A model generated the notes under the pieces. It searched no databases. It saw only the letters and a list, made by a program, of their open reading frames with translations, and had not been told where the DNA came from. 64,000 nt of DNA from Bacillus sp. 2B10 (GTDB lineage Bacteria; Pseudomonadota; Alphaproteobacteria; Sphingomonadales; Sphingomonadaceae), in contig RPSH01000007.1 of assembly GCA_003946805.1 (NCBI GenBank), positions 1-64,000 of the forward strand, written 5' to 3'. Within the stretch, counting starts at the first letter, position 1; every line of letters starts with the position of its first letter. Shown in pieces: positions 26,841 to 36,441 of the stretch. A program made the position numbers and the translations under genes.

Positions 26841-26965
26841 CGGGGTGCCCCAGCCTTCGCCGGGGCGACGTGAATGACGACGGGACGCTGGCGCGGACGC
26901 CCTTACCCGACCCGGTTCCCTGCGCCCCAAACGTCATTCCGGCGGAAGCCGGGATCTCCCGGTTA
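26841..26965. repeat. Two REP-like arms in outward order
   Basis: CCCCAGCCTTCGCCGGGGCG at the left and GTCATTCCGGCGGAAGCCGG at the right are arms of the CCCCAGCGAAGGCTGGGG family. They stand in the reverse order to other copies, enclosing about 60 unique bases. This part of the 26669-27224 gap has no gene. Confidence 0.55.
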
Positions 26966-27000
26966 AACCACGCGATGACGACAAGCTGGCAACCGTCACC

Positions 27001-27185
27001 CCGGAAACGGCGACACCTCTGCAAAAGTCATCAATCCGTACCCCGGCGAAGGCCGGGGCCCAGTTGGGGGGCGCTGGTAAGATACGGAAAAGCCTTTCCA
27101 ACTGGACCCTGGCCTCCGCCGGGGTACGGCGAGGCGCTGGCTCTGATCGAAACCTTCGCAGAGGTCTCGATCAAGTCCGCGGCGA
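27001..27185. repeat. Inverted-repeat (MITE-like) element, long copy B with inner palindrome
   Basis: The outer arms CACCTCTGCAAAAG (left) and TTCGCAGAGGTCTCG (right) match those at 141-243. The inside holds a 90-base palindrome at 27038-27127 (GTACCCCGGCGAAGGCCGGG to CCGGGGTAC) that copy A lacks. The sequence right of the palindrome (GGCGAGGCGCTGGCTCTG) matches copy A base for base except one. Confidence 0.8.
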
Positions 27186-27224
27186 CGGGCTGACAAACCA
27201 ATCACACGCGAGGGAGCGCCCTCC

Positions 27225-28145
27225 CTACGCCCAGCCCAGCCCGGCCTTTGCCACCGCCTGCGCATAGCCCTCCATTCCCGCCACGCCGCGCGCGGTCAGC
27301 ACGATGAAGGCGCGGCGGCGGTCGCTCGGGTCCTCGCGGCGCATCAGCAACCCGGCATCGGTCAGCGTCGTGATCCAGCGCAACGCGGTGGTCGGCGGCA
27401 CGGCCGAGGCGATGCACAGGCTCGATACCGATACCCGGCTCCCCTCCAGCCGCGCGGCGAACAGGTCGAGCAGCATGTCCCAGCCCGGATCGGCGAACAG
27501 GTCCTTCGGCAGGAACTGGTCGCGCATCCGCCGCGCGCGGATCGCGCCGCGAACGGTCGCGGCGGCGATGTCGGCGGGACCCGCATCGTCGGCGGACGGC
27601 GCGACGAAGTCCGCCGATCGGTCGCGTACCCCCTCGTCCCCGCCCTCGCGGCTGAGCCTGAGCAGTGCATGGGCGATCCGTGCGACCTCGGCGTTCAGCC
27701 GCCGCAGCCGCTCGGCATCGCGCTCGGCGGCCTGCATCCCGCTGCCCACCGCCCCGCCGAATGCGATTTCGGCGACGCGCTCGTCGGGACGCGCCTCGCA
27801 CAGCAGCGTCGCCGGCCCGCCCAGCAGCAGCGCGCCGACGACGTCGAGCGCCTCGATCGGAAAACTGACCACCAGCTGCGCCCGGTCGCGCGCCGCACGG
27901 TCCGCCAGCAACGGCAGCGCCTGTTCGAGCGACGCCGTCGCCACCCCGGCTGCCTCGACCAGCAGCACATCGGCATGGGACAGGTCGGCCAGCGCCGTCG
28001 CCAGCCCGGCGAAGCCGATCGTGCCGGCCACCGTCACCCCGGCGGCGCGCGCCGCTTCCGCCGCGTCGTCACGGGCGAGTGCATCGTCGGCGACGATCAC
28101 CGCCCGCCGCGTGCCCTGTTCGTCGAACCCTGCGAATCCCGTCAA
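27225..28145 (-). CDS. Winged-helix (MarR-like) regulator with N-terminal sensor-like domain
   Basis: The C-terminal 90 residues form a MarR-type winged helix: SSLCIASAVPPTTALRWITT as recognition region, then LLMRREDPSDRRRAFIVLTA as wing. The N-terminal 160 residues look like a degenerate response-receiver or nucleotide-type alpha/beta domain (RAVIVADDALARDD, DVLLVEAAG) without a clear phospho-acceptor. TTG 28145 follows a G-rich ribosome binding site; GTG 28163 is the alternative. Its target is unknown. It is separated from pntB by 75 bases on the same strand. Confidence 0.75.
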   Translation of the reverse strand: MTGFAGFDEQGTRRAVIVADDALARDDAAEAARAAGVTVAGTIGFAGLATALADLSHADVLLVEAAGVATASLEQALPLLADRAARDRAQLVVSFPIEALDVVGALLLGGPATLLCEARPDERVAEIAFGGAVGSGMQAAERDAERLRRLNAEVARIAHALLRLSREGGDEGVRDRSADFVAPSADDAGPADIAAATVRGAIRARRMRDQFLPKDLFADPGWDMLLDLFAARLEGSRVSVSSLCIASAVPPTTALRWITTLTDAGLLMRREDPSDRRRAFIVLTARGVAGMEGYAQAVAKAGLGWA

Positions 28146-28220
28146 ACCGTCCCCCCTCGCCACCGTACAGTATACGGATAGCGTAGGGCGGACGGGCGGC
28201 GATGGCGAGCCCCGCCGGGC

Positions 28221-29723
28221 TCAGTCCATCGCCTTCACGATCTCCTCGACCATCTTCTTGGCGTCCGCCAGCAGCATCATAGTTTTGTCGCGGTAGAAGA
28301 CCTCGTTATCGACCCCGGCATAGCCGACGCCGCCCATCGACCGCTTGATGAACAGCACCGTCTTCGCCTTTTCGACGTCGAGGACGGGCATGCCGTAGAT
28401 CGGCGAGGTCTTGTCGGTCTTGGCCGCCGGATTGGTCACGTCGTTGGCGCCAATGACGAAGGCGACGTCGGTCTGCGCGAACTCGCTGTTGATGTCCTCC
28501 AGCTCGAACACGTCGTCATAAGGAACGTTCGCCTCGGCCAGCAGCACGTTCATATGCCCCGGCATCCGCCCCGCGACCGGGTGGATCGCATATTTCACGC
28601 GGACGCCATGTTCCTTCAGCTTGTCGCCCATTTCGCGCAGCGCATGCTGCGCCTGCGCCACCGCCATGCCGTATCCGGGAACGATGATGACCTGTTCGGC
28701 CTGCTGCATCAGGAACGCTGCGTCCTCGGCCGAACCGCGCTTCCACGGCCGGTCGATCGCCGCCACCCCGCCCCCGCCGCTGTCGGTAGCGCCGAAGCCG
28801 CCGGCGATCACGCTGATGAAGCTGCGATTCATCGCCCGGCACATGATGTAGGACAGGATCGCACCCGACGACCCGACCAGCGCGCCGGTGACGATCATCG
28901 CGGTGTTGCCGAGGGTGAAGCCCATCGCCGCCGCCGCCCAGCCCGAATAGCTGTTGAGCATCGACACCACGACCGGCATGTCCGCGCCGCCGATCGGAAT
29001 GATGAGTAGGAAGCCGATCGCGAACGACAGCACGACCACCGCCCAGAACGGCCACGTCGCCTGGGTATGGGCGAACTGCGCGACCAGCAGCAGGATCGCG
29101 GCCAGCGTGACGAGGTTGATGACGTGCCGGCCGGGCAGCAGGATCGGCTTGCCCGACATCGACCCGTTCAGTTTCAGGAAAGCGATGACCGATCCCGAAA
29201 AGGTGATCGCGCCGATCGCGACGCCAAGGCCCATTTCGACCTTGCTGACCGGGTTGATGACCGCGAAGGGCTGTCCGATCATCGGGATCACCATCGACGC
29301 GATGCCGAACGCCTGCGGGTTCAGGTACGCGGCGATCCCGACCAGCACGGCGGCCAGCCCGACCAGCGAGTGGAAGGCGGCGACGAGCTGCGGCATCGCA
29401 GTCATCGCGATCCGCTTGGCGGTGGTCAGGCCGATGACTGCGCCGATCGCGATCGCGGCGAGGATCTCGGCGAAGGTGACCGTATCAAACAGCGCCAACC
29501 CGCCGTCATCAAATGCGAAATTTCTGCCATCAAATGTCGACTGCATCGGCAGGTGCGTGACAATCGTGGTCAGCACCGCGATCCCCATGCCGATCATGCC
29601 GAGGCGATTGCCCCGCCGGCTGGTCGCGGGCGACGACAGCCCGCGCAGCGCGAGGATGAAGCACACCCCCGCGATCAGATAGGCGAGCGCGACCCATGGA
29701 TTGACCGGTGCGGCCTCGTGCAT
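28221..29723 (-). CDS. pntB: NAD(P) transhydrogenase subunit beta
   Basis: The 500-residue subunit has about 9 membrane helices followed by the soluble NADP(H) domain III (VIIVPGYGMAVAQAQHALRE, HPVAGRMPGHMNVLLAEANV, VIGANDVTNPAA). It couples proton entry to reduction of NADP by NADH. ATG 29723 lies 5 bases after the pntA2 stop. It is the last gene of the pnt operon. Confidence 0.96.
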   Translation of the reverse strand: MHEAAPVNPWVALAYLIAGVCFILALRGLSSPATSRRGNRLGMIGMGIAVLTTIVTHLPMQSTFDGRNFAFDDGGLALFDTVTFAEILAAIAIGAVIGLTTAKRIAMTAMPQLVAAFHSLVGLAAVLVGIAAYLNPQAFGIASMVIPMIGQPFAVINPVSKVEMGLGVAIGAITFSGSVIAFLKLNGSMSGKPILLPGRHVINLVTLAAILLLVAQFAHTQATWPFWAVVVLSFAIGFLLIIPIGGADMPVVVSMLNSYSGWAAAAMGFTLGNTAMIVTGALVGSSGAILSYIMCRAMNRSFISVIAGGFGATDSGGGGVAAIDRPWKRGSAEDAAFLMQQAEQVIIVPGYGMAVAQAQHALREMGDKLKEHGVRVKYAIHPVAGRMPGHMNVLLAEANVPYDDVFELEDINSEFAQTDVAFVIGANDVTNPAAKTDKTSPIYGMPVLDVEKAKTVLFIKRSMGGVGYAGVDNEVFYRDKTMMLLADAKKMVEEIVKAMD

Positions 29724-29728
29724 CCCCC

Positions 29729-30007
29729 TCACCCCTTCTTCTTGTACATGGCGAGCATGCGTTCGGTGACGGCGAACCCGCCGAAGATGTTGATGCTGGC
29801 CAGCACCACGCCCAGCAGCCCCAGCCACTTCGCCCCCGGCACGCCGGCAGCAGCAGCGGCGATCAGCGCGCCGACGATGATGACCGAGGAAATGGCGTTG
29901 GTCACCGCCATCAGCGGCGTATGCAGCGCGGGCGTCACCGACCAGACGACATAATAGCCGACGAAGCAGGCAAGGACGAAGATCGACAGGATCGAGAGGA
30001 AGTCCAT
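29729..30007 (-). CDS. pntA2: NAD(P) transhydrogenase alpha subunit, membrane part
   Basis: The 92-residue protein has three hydrophobic helices (FLSILSIFVLACFVGYYVVW, ISSVIIVGALIAAAAAG, LGLLGVVLASINIFGGF). It ends with FAVTERMLAMYKKKG, the standard PntAB/alpha-2 tail of three-subunit transhydrogenases as in Rhodospirillum. AAAGGAAC precedes ATG 30007. Upstream it abuts the DUF559 element, which begins 10 bases before its start codon. Confidence 0.95.
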   Translation of the reverse strand: MDFLSILSIFVLACFVGYYVVWSVTPALHTPLMAVTNAISSVIIVGALIAAAAAGVPGAKWLGLLGVVLASINIFGGFAVTERMLAMYKKKG

Positions 30008-30017
30008 GATGTTCCTT

Positions 30018-30455
30018 TCAATCCTCCCCAAGCATGCTTGGGGAGGGGGACCGCCGGCGGGGCGACTCGATATCCTCCCCGGCACGGGGAGGGGGACCAG
30101 CCGCAGGCTGGTGGAGGGGGGTGGCCACCAGCGAGGCGATCGCGGCGGCCACCGCACCGACGTCAGCAATCACACGGGCGGCGGCAATGCGGACGATGCG
30201 GTAGCCTTGCTCCTGCAGGAACCGCAGTCGCGCATCGTCCCGTTCAGGACGATCGGCGCGCTCATGCGCTTCGCCGTCGATCTCGACGATCAGCCGGGCC
30301 TCTCGGCAGAAAAAATCGGCGACATAGGGCCCAACCGGATGCTGGCGACGGAACTTGGCACCGGCCTGTCCGCCACGCAGCTTTTGCCATAGCATTGCTT
30401 CGGGGAGGGACATTTCCCGGCGTAGTCGCCGAGCGGTCGCTACCTCCGGCCGCAC
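30018..30455 (-). CDS. DUF559 (Vsr-like) endonuclease domain protein, encoded inside a palindromic repeat
   Basis: The frame encodes RPEVATARRLRREMSLPEAM, then LWQKLRGGQAGAKFRRQHPV, GPYVADFFCREARLIVEIDG and GYRIVRI. These form the PD-(D/E)xK core of DUF559, related to very-short-patch repair nucleases (Asp in VADFF, Glu and Asp in VEIDG). GTG 30455 gives 145 residues, and ATG 30413 gives 131. The last 35 or so residues are translated from repeat arms (30020-30128), and the start lies just inside the right arm (30466-30517). It sits in the pnt operon between a PH-domain gene and pntA2. Function in DNA repair or element mobility is inferred. Confidence 0.75.
   Translation of the reverse strand: MRPEVATARRLRREMSLPEAMLWQKLRGGQAGAKFRRQHPVGPYVADFFCREARLIVEIDGEAHERADRPERDDARLRFLQEQGYRIVRIAAARVIADVGAVAAAIASLVATPLHQPAAGPPPRAGEDIESPRRRSPSPSMLGED
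30020..30128. repeat. Left arms of the DUF559-carrying palindromic element
   Basis: Two successive arms begin with ATCCTCCCC: a short one (30021-30056, with AAGCATGCTT inside) and a full one from 30071 (ATCCTCCCCGGCACGGGGAG, then GGTGGAGGGG). The full arm matches the left arm of the compact element at 9943. Confidence 0.8.
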
Positions 30456-30465
30456 CGCCCGCGGA

Positions 30466-30517
30466 AGCCCCCCTCCACCGGCTGCGCCGGTCCTCCTCCC
30501 CGTTCCGGGGAGGATAT
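30466..30517. repeat. Right arm of the DUF559-carrying palindromic element
   Basis: On the minus strand this reads ATCCTCCCCGGAACGGGGAG followed by a small stem and GGTGGAGGGGGG. It is the inverted partner of the arm at 30071. The nuclease ORF lies between the two. Bases 30518-30595 beyond it show no gene. Confidence 0.8.
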
Positions 30518-30595
30518 GCGCTTCCGTCTCATCCTGCCGCGTCTGGTCGCCGTCCGCGTGCTGCGGATAAGGAGAAGCCAAGGCAGCCCCCCCCC

Positions 30596-30964
30596 TCACC
30601 GCTTCGCCAGCACCAGTTCCGCCAGCAACCGCTGGATCGCCGCCGGGTCGGCATTGCGGCTGACCTTCAGCGTCATCGGCGTCGGCTGCCCCGTCACCCA
30701 CAGATGCAGGTCGCTGTCGAGGTCGAACGTCCCCGCGCTCTCGACCGAAAAGCTGGTGATCGAGCGGTAGGGAACGCTACGGAACGATATCTTGGACCCG
30801 GTGATCCCCTGCACATCGACCAGCACGAAACGGAAGTTCGTCAGGAACGCGGTGTCGCGCAGCGAGCGGAACGCCGCCAGCACTTCTTCGCCCGCGATCA
30901 GCGCGTGGCCGTATTTCTCGCGGATTTCGGCCGGATCGACCTCGTGACTGCTGAACAGACCCAT
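30596..30964 (-). CDS. Bacterial PH domain protein (bPH/YokE-like)
   Basis: The 122-residue protein matches the short bacterial pleckstrin-homology family. AFLTNFRFVLVDVQGITGSK, VPYRSITSFSVESAG and DLHLWVTG form the strands, and a final helix is PAAIQRLLAELVLAKR. No catalytic residues are expected; these domains bind lipids or proteins. It stands 10 bases after pntA1 and before the DUF559 element and pntA2, inside the transhydrogenase operon, an unusual place between two subunit genes. Confidence 0.82.
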   Translation of the reverse strand: MGLFSSHEVDPAEIREKYGHALIAGEEVLAAFRSLRDTAFLTNFRFVLVDVQGITGSKISFRSVPYRSITSFSVESAGTFDLDSDLHLWVTGQPTPMTLKVSRNADPAAIQRLLAELVLAKR

Positions 30965-30974
30965 ATTTTCCCCT

Positions 30975-32102
30975 TCACCCGGTCAGGCGCGGATTCACCA
31001 CCTGCCCGTTTTGCGTCAGGCGGATCGCCTGCGTCACCTCGTCCTCGTCGGGCAGCACCGGCCGCCCCGCATCCTTGTCCCAATAGGCCGACAGGAAATT
31101 GAACAGGTTGCGCGCGAACAGCGCCGATGCGTCGGCCGCCAGCCGACTGGGCACGTTGCGATGGCCGACGATCTTCACGCCGTGGCGCACCACCACCTCG
31201 CCCGCGACCGCGCCCTCGACATTGCCGCCCTGTTCGACCGCGAGGTCGACCAGCACGCTGCCCGGCCGCATCGACGCGACCTGGCGCTCGCTGACAAGGC
31301 GGGGCGCGGGCTTGCCGGGAATCAGCGCGGTGGTGATGACGATGTCCTGTTTCGCGATATGGGCGGACACCAGCTCGGCCTGTGCTTCCCGGTATTCCGC
31401 GCTCATCTCGCCGGCATAGCCGCCCGCGCCCTCGCCCTCGATCCCCGCCACCGTCTCGACGAAGATCGGCTTGGCGCCCAGCGACTGGATCTGTTCCTTC
31501 GTCGCCGAACGGACGTCGGTGGCGCTGACCTGCGCGCCCAGCCGCCGGGCGGTGGCGATCGCCTGCAGCCCGGCGACGCCGACCCCCATCACGAACACCC
31601 GCGCCGCGCTGATCGTGCCCGCCGCGGTCATCATCATCGGGAACGCGCGGCCATATTCGGCGGCGGCGTCCAGCACCGCCTTGTATCCCGCCAGATTCGC
31701 CTGCGACGACAATATGTCCATCGACTGGGCGCGGGTGATACGCGGCATCCATTCCATCGCCAGCGCCTCGACGCCCAGCGCGGCATAGGCGTCGATCCGC
31801 GCCCGCTCGCCAAAGGGATTGAGCCCGGCGACCAGCCATGCCCCCGGCTTGACACCGGCAAGGCTGTCGGGCGCGGGGCCGGCGACGCCCAGCAGGATAT
31901 CGGCACCGGCGATCGTCTGTGCCCGCGGCCCCACGCTCGCACCCGCTGCGGCATAGGCCTCGTCGTCGATCGACGCCCCCGTGCCCGCGCCCGCCTCCAC
32001 GGCCACGCCGGCACCCAGGCCGATCAGCTTCTTCACCGTTTCCGGCGTAGCGGCGACCCGGCGTTCGCCGGCGGCCTGTTCGGCGAGAAGCGCGAGCTTC
32101 AC
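30975..32102 (-). CDS. pntA1: NAD(P) transhydrogenase alpha subunit, NAD-binding part
   Basis: The 375-residue soluble domain I belongs to the alanine dehydrogenase/PNT family. ERRVAATPETVKKL is at the N terminus, VFVMGVGVAGLQAIATARRL is the NAD Rossmann loop, and VITTALIPGKPAPRLV follows. It binds NADH outside the membrane core. ATG 32102 lies next to the stop of the preceding small gene (1-base gap), indicating tight coupling. Confidence 0.95.
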   Translation of the reverse strand: MKLALLAEQAAGERRVAATPETVKKLIGLGAGVAVEAGAGTGASIDDEAYAAAGASVGPRAQTIAGADILLGVAGPAPDSLAGVKPGAWLVAGLNPFGERARIDAYAALGVEALAMEWMPRITRAQSMDILSSQANLAGYKAVLDAAAEYGRAFPMMMTAAGTISAARVFVMGVGVAGLQAIATARRLGAQVSATDVRSATKEQIQSLGAKPIFVETVAGIEGEGAGGYAGEMSAEYREAQAELVSAHIAKQDIVITTALIPGKPAPRLVSERQVASMRPGSVLVDLAVEQGGNVEGAVAGEVVVRHGVKIVGHRNVPSRLAADASALFARNLFNFLSAYWDKDAGRPVLPDEDEVTQAIRLTQNGQVVNPRLTG

Positions 32103-32103
32103 G

Positions 32104-32229
32104 TCAGGAAGCGATCAGGTAGATGACCAGCGCGGTGAGCGCGGCACACACCACCGCCCCCCAGGTGAACCAGCGCAGAAAGCCGGTATAGGTCCCGCCA
32201 TGGGCGGGCGGGCGGCCGTCGATCGCCAT
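32104..32229 (-). CDS. aa3-type oxidase subunit IV-like small membrane protein
   Basis: The 41-residue protein has a short polar N terminus (MAIDGRPPAHGGTYTGFLRW) and one membrane helix (GAVVCAALTALVIYLIAS). This is the pattern of the bacterial aa3 cytochrome oxidase subunit IV family, which in sphingomonads often precedes pntA. GAGGAG precedes ATG 32229. It heads the pnt operon. A role with an oxidase is only suggested by family name; no oxidase genes are near. Confidence 0.75.
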   Translation of the reverse strand: MAIDGRPPAHGGTYTGFLRWFTWGAVVCAALTALVIYLIAS

Positions 32230-32420
32230 CGAAGCTCCTCTCGAATTTCGTTTCGTTGGCGGACAGCGTAGCGCGCCCCATCCGACGCGCCAACCCCGCA
32301 CGTGCCGTCCGGATCGTCCGCCGGGTCGCATCGATCGCGTCGTCGCCGGCTTAAGCCGAATTTTACGAACGCTGGCGCATGGTTGCACCGTTACGGGACA
32401 TCAGGGACGCAGGGCAGCAC

Positions 32421-33851
<1,431 letters not shown>

Positions 33852-33871
33852 GGGGGCTGGCCTTTCCCCAT

Positions 33872-33955
33872 CGTCACCCCGGACTTGATCCGGGGTCCCG
33901 CTTCTTTCCGACGGCGGGAGAGGAAGCGGGACCCCGGTTCGAGCCCGGGGTGACG
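33872..33955. repeat. REP-like doublet (CGTCACCCCGGACTTGATCC type)
   Basis: CGTCACCCCGGACTTGATCC pairs with the inverted GGTTCGAGCCCGGGGTGACG, and an inner CCCGCTTC/GAAGCGGG stem adds to it. A half copy lies near 14106-14130. Confidence 0.75.
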
Positions 33956-33985
33956 GTCGGGGTTGTGGTTCGATCCATCAAAGCC

Positions 33986-34063
33986 GTATCCCCGCGGAGG
34001 CGGGGATCCAGGGTTACAAGGCGCAACGCCTGTGGCTCTGGATCCCCGCCTGCGCGGGGATAC
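33986..34063. repeat. REP-like doublet (GTATCCCCGCGGAGGCGGGG type)
   Basis: GTATCCCCGCGGAGGCGGGG and the inverted CCCCGCCTGCGCGGGGATAC flank 38 bases. It lies head to tail with the preceding doublet in the gap between the sigma-54 activator and rluE. A related pair is at 36442-36523. Confidence 0.8.
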
Positions 34064-34075
34064 GGATCGGGTGCG

Positions 34076-34624
34076 TCAGGCGACCACCTCCCGCCATTGC
34101 CCCGGCGCCACCCCCTCGACGCTCCACCCCCCGACCTGCCAGCGCACCAGCCGCAGCGTCGGCAGCCCGACCGCCGCGGTCATCCGCCGCACCTGCCGGT
34201 TGCGCCCCTCGCGGATCGTGATCGACAGCCAATGGTCGGGCACGGACTTGCGGAAGCGCACCGGCGGCACCCGTTCCCACAGCAGCGGCGGATCGATCGC
34301 AGCGACCTCCGCCGGGCGGGTCGGCCCGTCGTTCAGCGTCACCCCGCGCCGCAGCCGGTCGAGCGCCGCATCGTCCCGCGCCCCTTCGACCTGTACCAGA
34401 TAGGTCTTTGGCAGCTTGAACCGTGGGTCGGCGATCCGCGCCTGCAAGCCGCCATCGTCGGTCAGCAGCAGCAACCCTTCGCTGTCGCGGTCCAGCCGCC
34501 CGGCGGGGTAGACGCCGGGCACGGCGACATGGTCCGACAACGTCGCCCGCGCCCCCCCGGTCCCGCGATCGGTGAACTGCGACAGCACGCCATAGGGTTT
34601 GTTGAGCAGGATCAGCCGCGCCAT
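34076..34624 (-). CDS. 23S/16S rRNA pseudouridine synthase (RluE-like)
   Basis: The 182-residue synthase has the RsuA/RluE catalytic motif [18 protein letters not shown] (Asp in GRLD), the early [14 protein letters not shown] and the late [16 protein letters not shown]. It lacks the N-terminal S4 domain, as RluE does. It converts a uridine in rRNA, probably U2457 of 23S, to pseudouridine. Start ATG 34624 follows a GGAG-like box. It forms a minus-strand pair with the DUF4253 gene 31 bases upstream. Confidence 0.9.
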   Translation of the reverse strand: MARLILLNKPYGVLSQFTDRGTGGARATLSDHVAVPGVYPAGRLDRDSEGLLLLTDDGGLQARIADPRFKLPKTYLVQVEGARDDAALDRLRRGVTLNDGPTRPAEVAAIDPPLLWERVPPVRFRKSVPDHWLSITIREGRNRQVRRMTAAVGLPTLRLVRWQVGGWSVEGVAPGQWREVVA

Positions 34625-34655
34625 GGCCGCTCCTTCGCAAGTCCCGCGTGGCCGT

Positions 34656-35468
34656 TCAATCCCACCAGAAGAACCACCAGTCGCTGGCCATCAGCGTCGC
34701 GGCCAGCGCCTCGATCGTACCCACCCCCTGATCGACCGTGTCGGGACAATATGCATAGCATTCGCTCGCTACCGCCAAAGCTTCCACGCCATCCGTCGGC
34801 CGCCGTTTCACCCGCAGGTTGATCGTATCGCGGTTGATGCCGACCAGTTCCGCACCATGGCGTTCCTGCCAGCCGCGCAACGCCGCACATTGATAGGCGG
34901 GCGGCGGACAGCCGTTCCAATTGCCCCAGCGCAGATAGGCCGGCACCTCCCAACCATGCGCGGTCGGCAGCGTGACGATATGGACCCTGGCGAACGTCCG
35001 CCCGTCCAGCAGGTTGGTCGCGACGGTAAGGTCCATTGCCGCGACATCGTCGGGCCACGGACCGCTGGCCGGCCGCCTGTCCGGATCAGATCCGTTCCAG
35101 TTCGCCAGATCGCGTGGCATGGCGATCGTCCGGCTGGTCGCGATGACCTGCGCGACGGGCGGCACCGGCAGGTCCTGTGCACCCGGCGTCAGCACCGATG
35201 GCGTATCCATGCTGAACTGGTCGCAGATCGCATACAGTCCTTCATCGTCGCCGACGATCACCGGCCAGCCCTTGCCCTCCGCCCGGATGCGCTCCCACGC
35301 CGCCAGTGCCTGCGTACCCGGCACGGTCGTCACCGGATAGGGAAAGGCCGCGCGCAATCTCGCTTGTGCCTCGCGCATCTGCTGCTCCATCGGGTCGGGC
35401 GCCTGCGCCGGCGCGCGCGCCGCGGTGATCAGCGCCAGCAGCCCCGTGATCCAGTTGCGTCGCGTCAT
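34656..35468 (-). CDS. DUF4253 domain protein with signal peptide
   Basis: The 270-residue product has an N-terminal signal ([20 protein letters not shown]). Its C-terminal half carries the DUF4253 pattern [40 protein letters not shown] and a final SDWWFFWWD. The domain has no known function; most members are cytoplasmic, so the twin-Arg signal here is notable. It is followed by rluE on the same strand and is divergent from fghA. Confidence 0.82.
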   Translation of the reverse strand: MTRRNWITGLLALITAARAPAQAPDPMEQQMREAQARLRAAFPYPVTTVPGTQALAAWERIRAEGKGWPVIVGDDEGLYAICDQFSMDTPSVLTPGAQDLPVPPVAQVIATSRTIAMPRDLANWNGSDPDRRPASGPWPDDVAAMDLTVATNLLDGRTFARVHIVTLPTAHGWEVPAYLRWGNWNGCPPPAYQCAALRGWQERHGAELVGINRDTINLRVKRRPTDGVEALAVASECYAYCPDTVDQGVGTIEALAATLMASDWWFFWWD

Positions 35469-35561
35469 CCAAACCCCCTGTCGCCTGCGCCGGGGAACCG
35501 CCTGTCCCCCCGAACCGTCCTTGCCCTATAGCCCGGTCGCAGCCCATTACGGAGAGCGCAG

Positions 35562-36401
35562 ATGAAAACCGTTTCGACCGCCCGCGCCCATGGCGGCACG
35601 CAGGGCGTGTACGCGCATGAATCGACCGCCACCGGCACGACCATGACCTTTTCGGTGTTCGTGCCGCCGCTGGAACCCGGACGGCGCGCGCCGATCCTGT
35701 GGTATCTCTCCGGGCTGACCTGCACCCACGCCAACGTCACCGACAAGGGCGAGTTTCGCGCGGCTTGTGCCGAACACGGCATCGCCTTCGTCGCGCCCGA
35801 CACCTCGCCGCGGGGGGCGGACGTCCCCGACGATCCGGACGGCGCATGGGATTTCGGGCTGGGCGCGGGCTTCTATGTCGATGCGACCGAGGAACCATGG
35901 GCGAAACACTACCGCATGCGGTCCTATGTCGAGGACGAACTGCCCGCACTGATCGCCGCCGGGTTTCCGATGCTGGACGGCGCGCGCCAGGCGATCACCG
36001 GCCATTCGATGGGCGGGCACGGCGCGCTGACCATCGGCTTACGCAACCCCGACCGCTTCCGCTCGGTTTCCGCCTTCGCGCCGATCGTCGCGCCGTCGCA
36101 GGTGCCGTGGGGCGAAAAGGCGCTGGGCGGATATCTGGGCGACGACCGTTCGGCGTGGCGCGGCGCCGATGCGGTCGCGCTGATCGAGGATGGCGCGCGG
36201 ATCGGGGAAATCCTGATCGATCAGGGCGACGCCGACGATTTCCTGTCCGACCAACTCCGCCCGGAACTGCTGGCAAAGGCGTGCGCCGACGCCGGGATCG
36301 ACTGCACGCTGCGGATGCAGCCGGGCTACGACCACAGCTACCACTTCATTTCGACCTTCCTGCCCGACCATATCCGCTGGCACGCCGCGCGGTTGCGGTA
36401 G
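35562..36401 (+). CDS. fghA: S-formylglutathione hydrolase
   Basis: The 279-residue esterase D homologue has YLSGLTCTHANVTDKGEFRA, the nucleophile elbow GHSMGGHGAL and a C-terminal YDHSYHFISTFLPDH (catalytic His). It hydrolyses S-formylglutathione to formate and glutathione, the second step of glutathione-dependent formaldehyde detoxification. GGAGAG precedes ATG 35562. The formaldehyde dehydrogenase partner is not in the window. Confidence 0.95.
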   Translation: MKTVSTARAHGGTQGVYAHESTATGTTMTFSVFVPPLEPGRRAPILWYLSGLTCTHANVTDKGEFRAACAEHGIAFVAPDTSPRGADVPDDPDGAWDFGLGAGFYVDATEEPWAKHYRMRSYVEDELPALIAAGFPMLDGARQAITGHSMGGHGALTIGLRNPDRFRSVSAFAPIVAPSQVPWGEKALGGYLGDDRSAWRGADAVALIEDGARIGEILIDQGDADDFLSDQLRPELLAKACADAGIDCTLRMQPGYDHSYHFISTFLPDHIRWHAARLR

Positions 36402-36441
36402 GCGCGGATCGAGCGAACGCAACGACCGGCCAGCGGCGACC

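Noticed and set aside
26593..27224. Genomic island attachment site at tRNA-Val
   Set aside because: No integrase, no duplicated tRNA 3' end and no composition shift downstream; the region is made of REP-like arms and the nested repeat.
30456..30701. N-terminal extension of the DUF559 frame
   Set aside because: It translates the right repeat arm and the antisense of the PH-domain gene, and DUF559 homology begins at RPEVATARRL.
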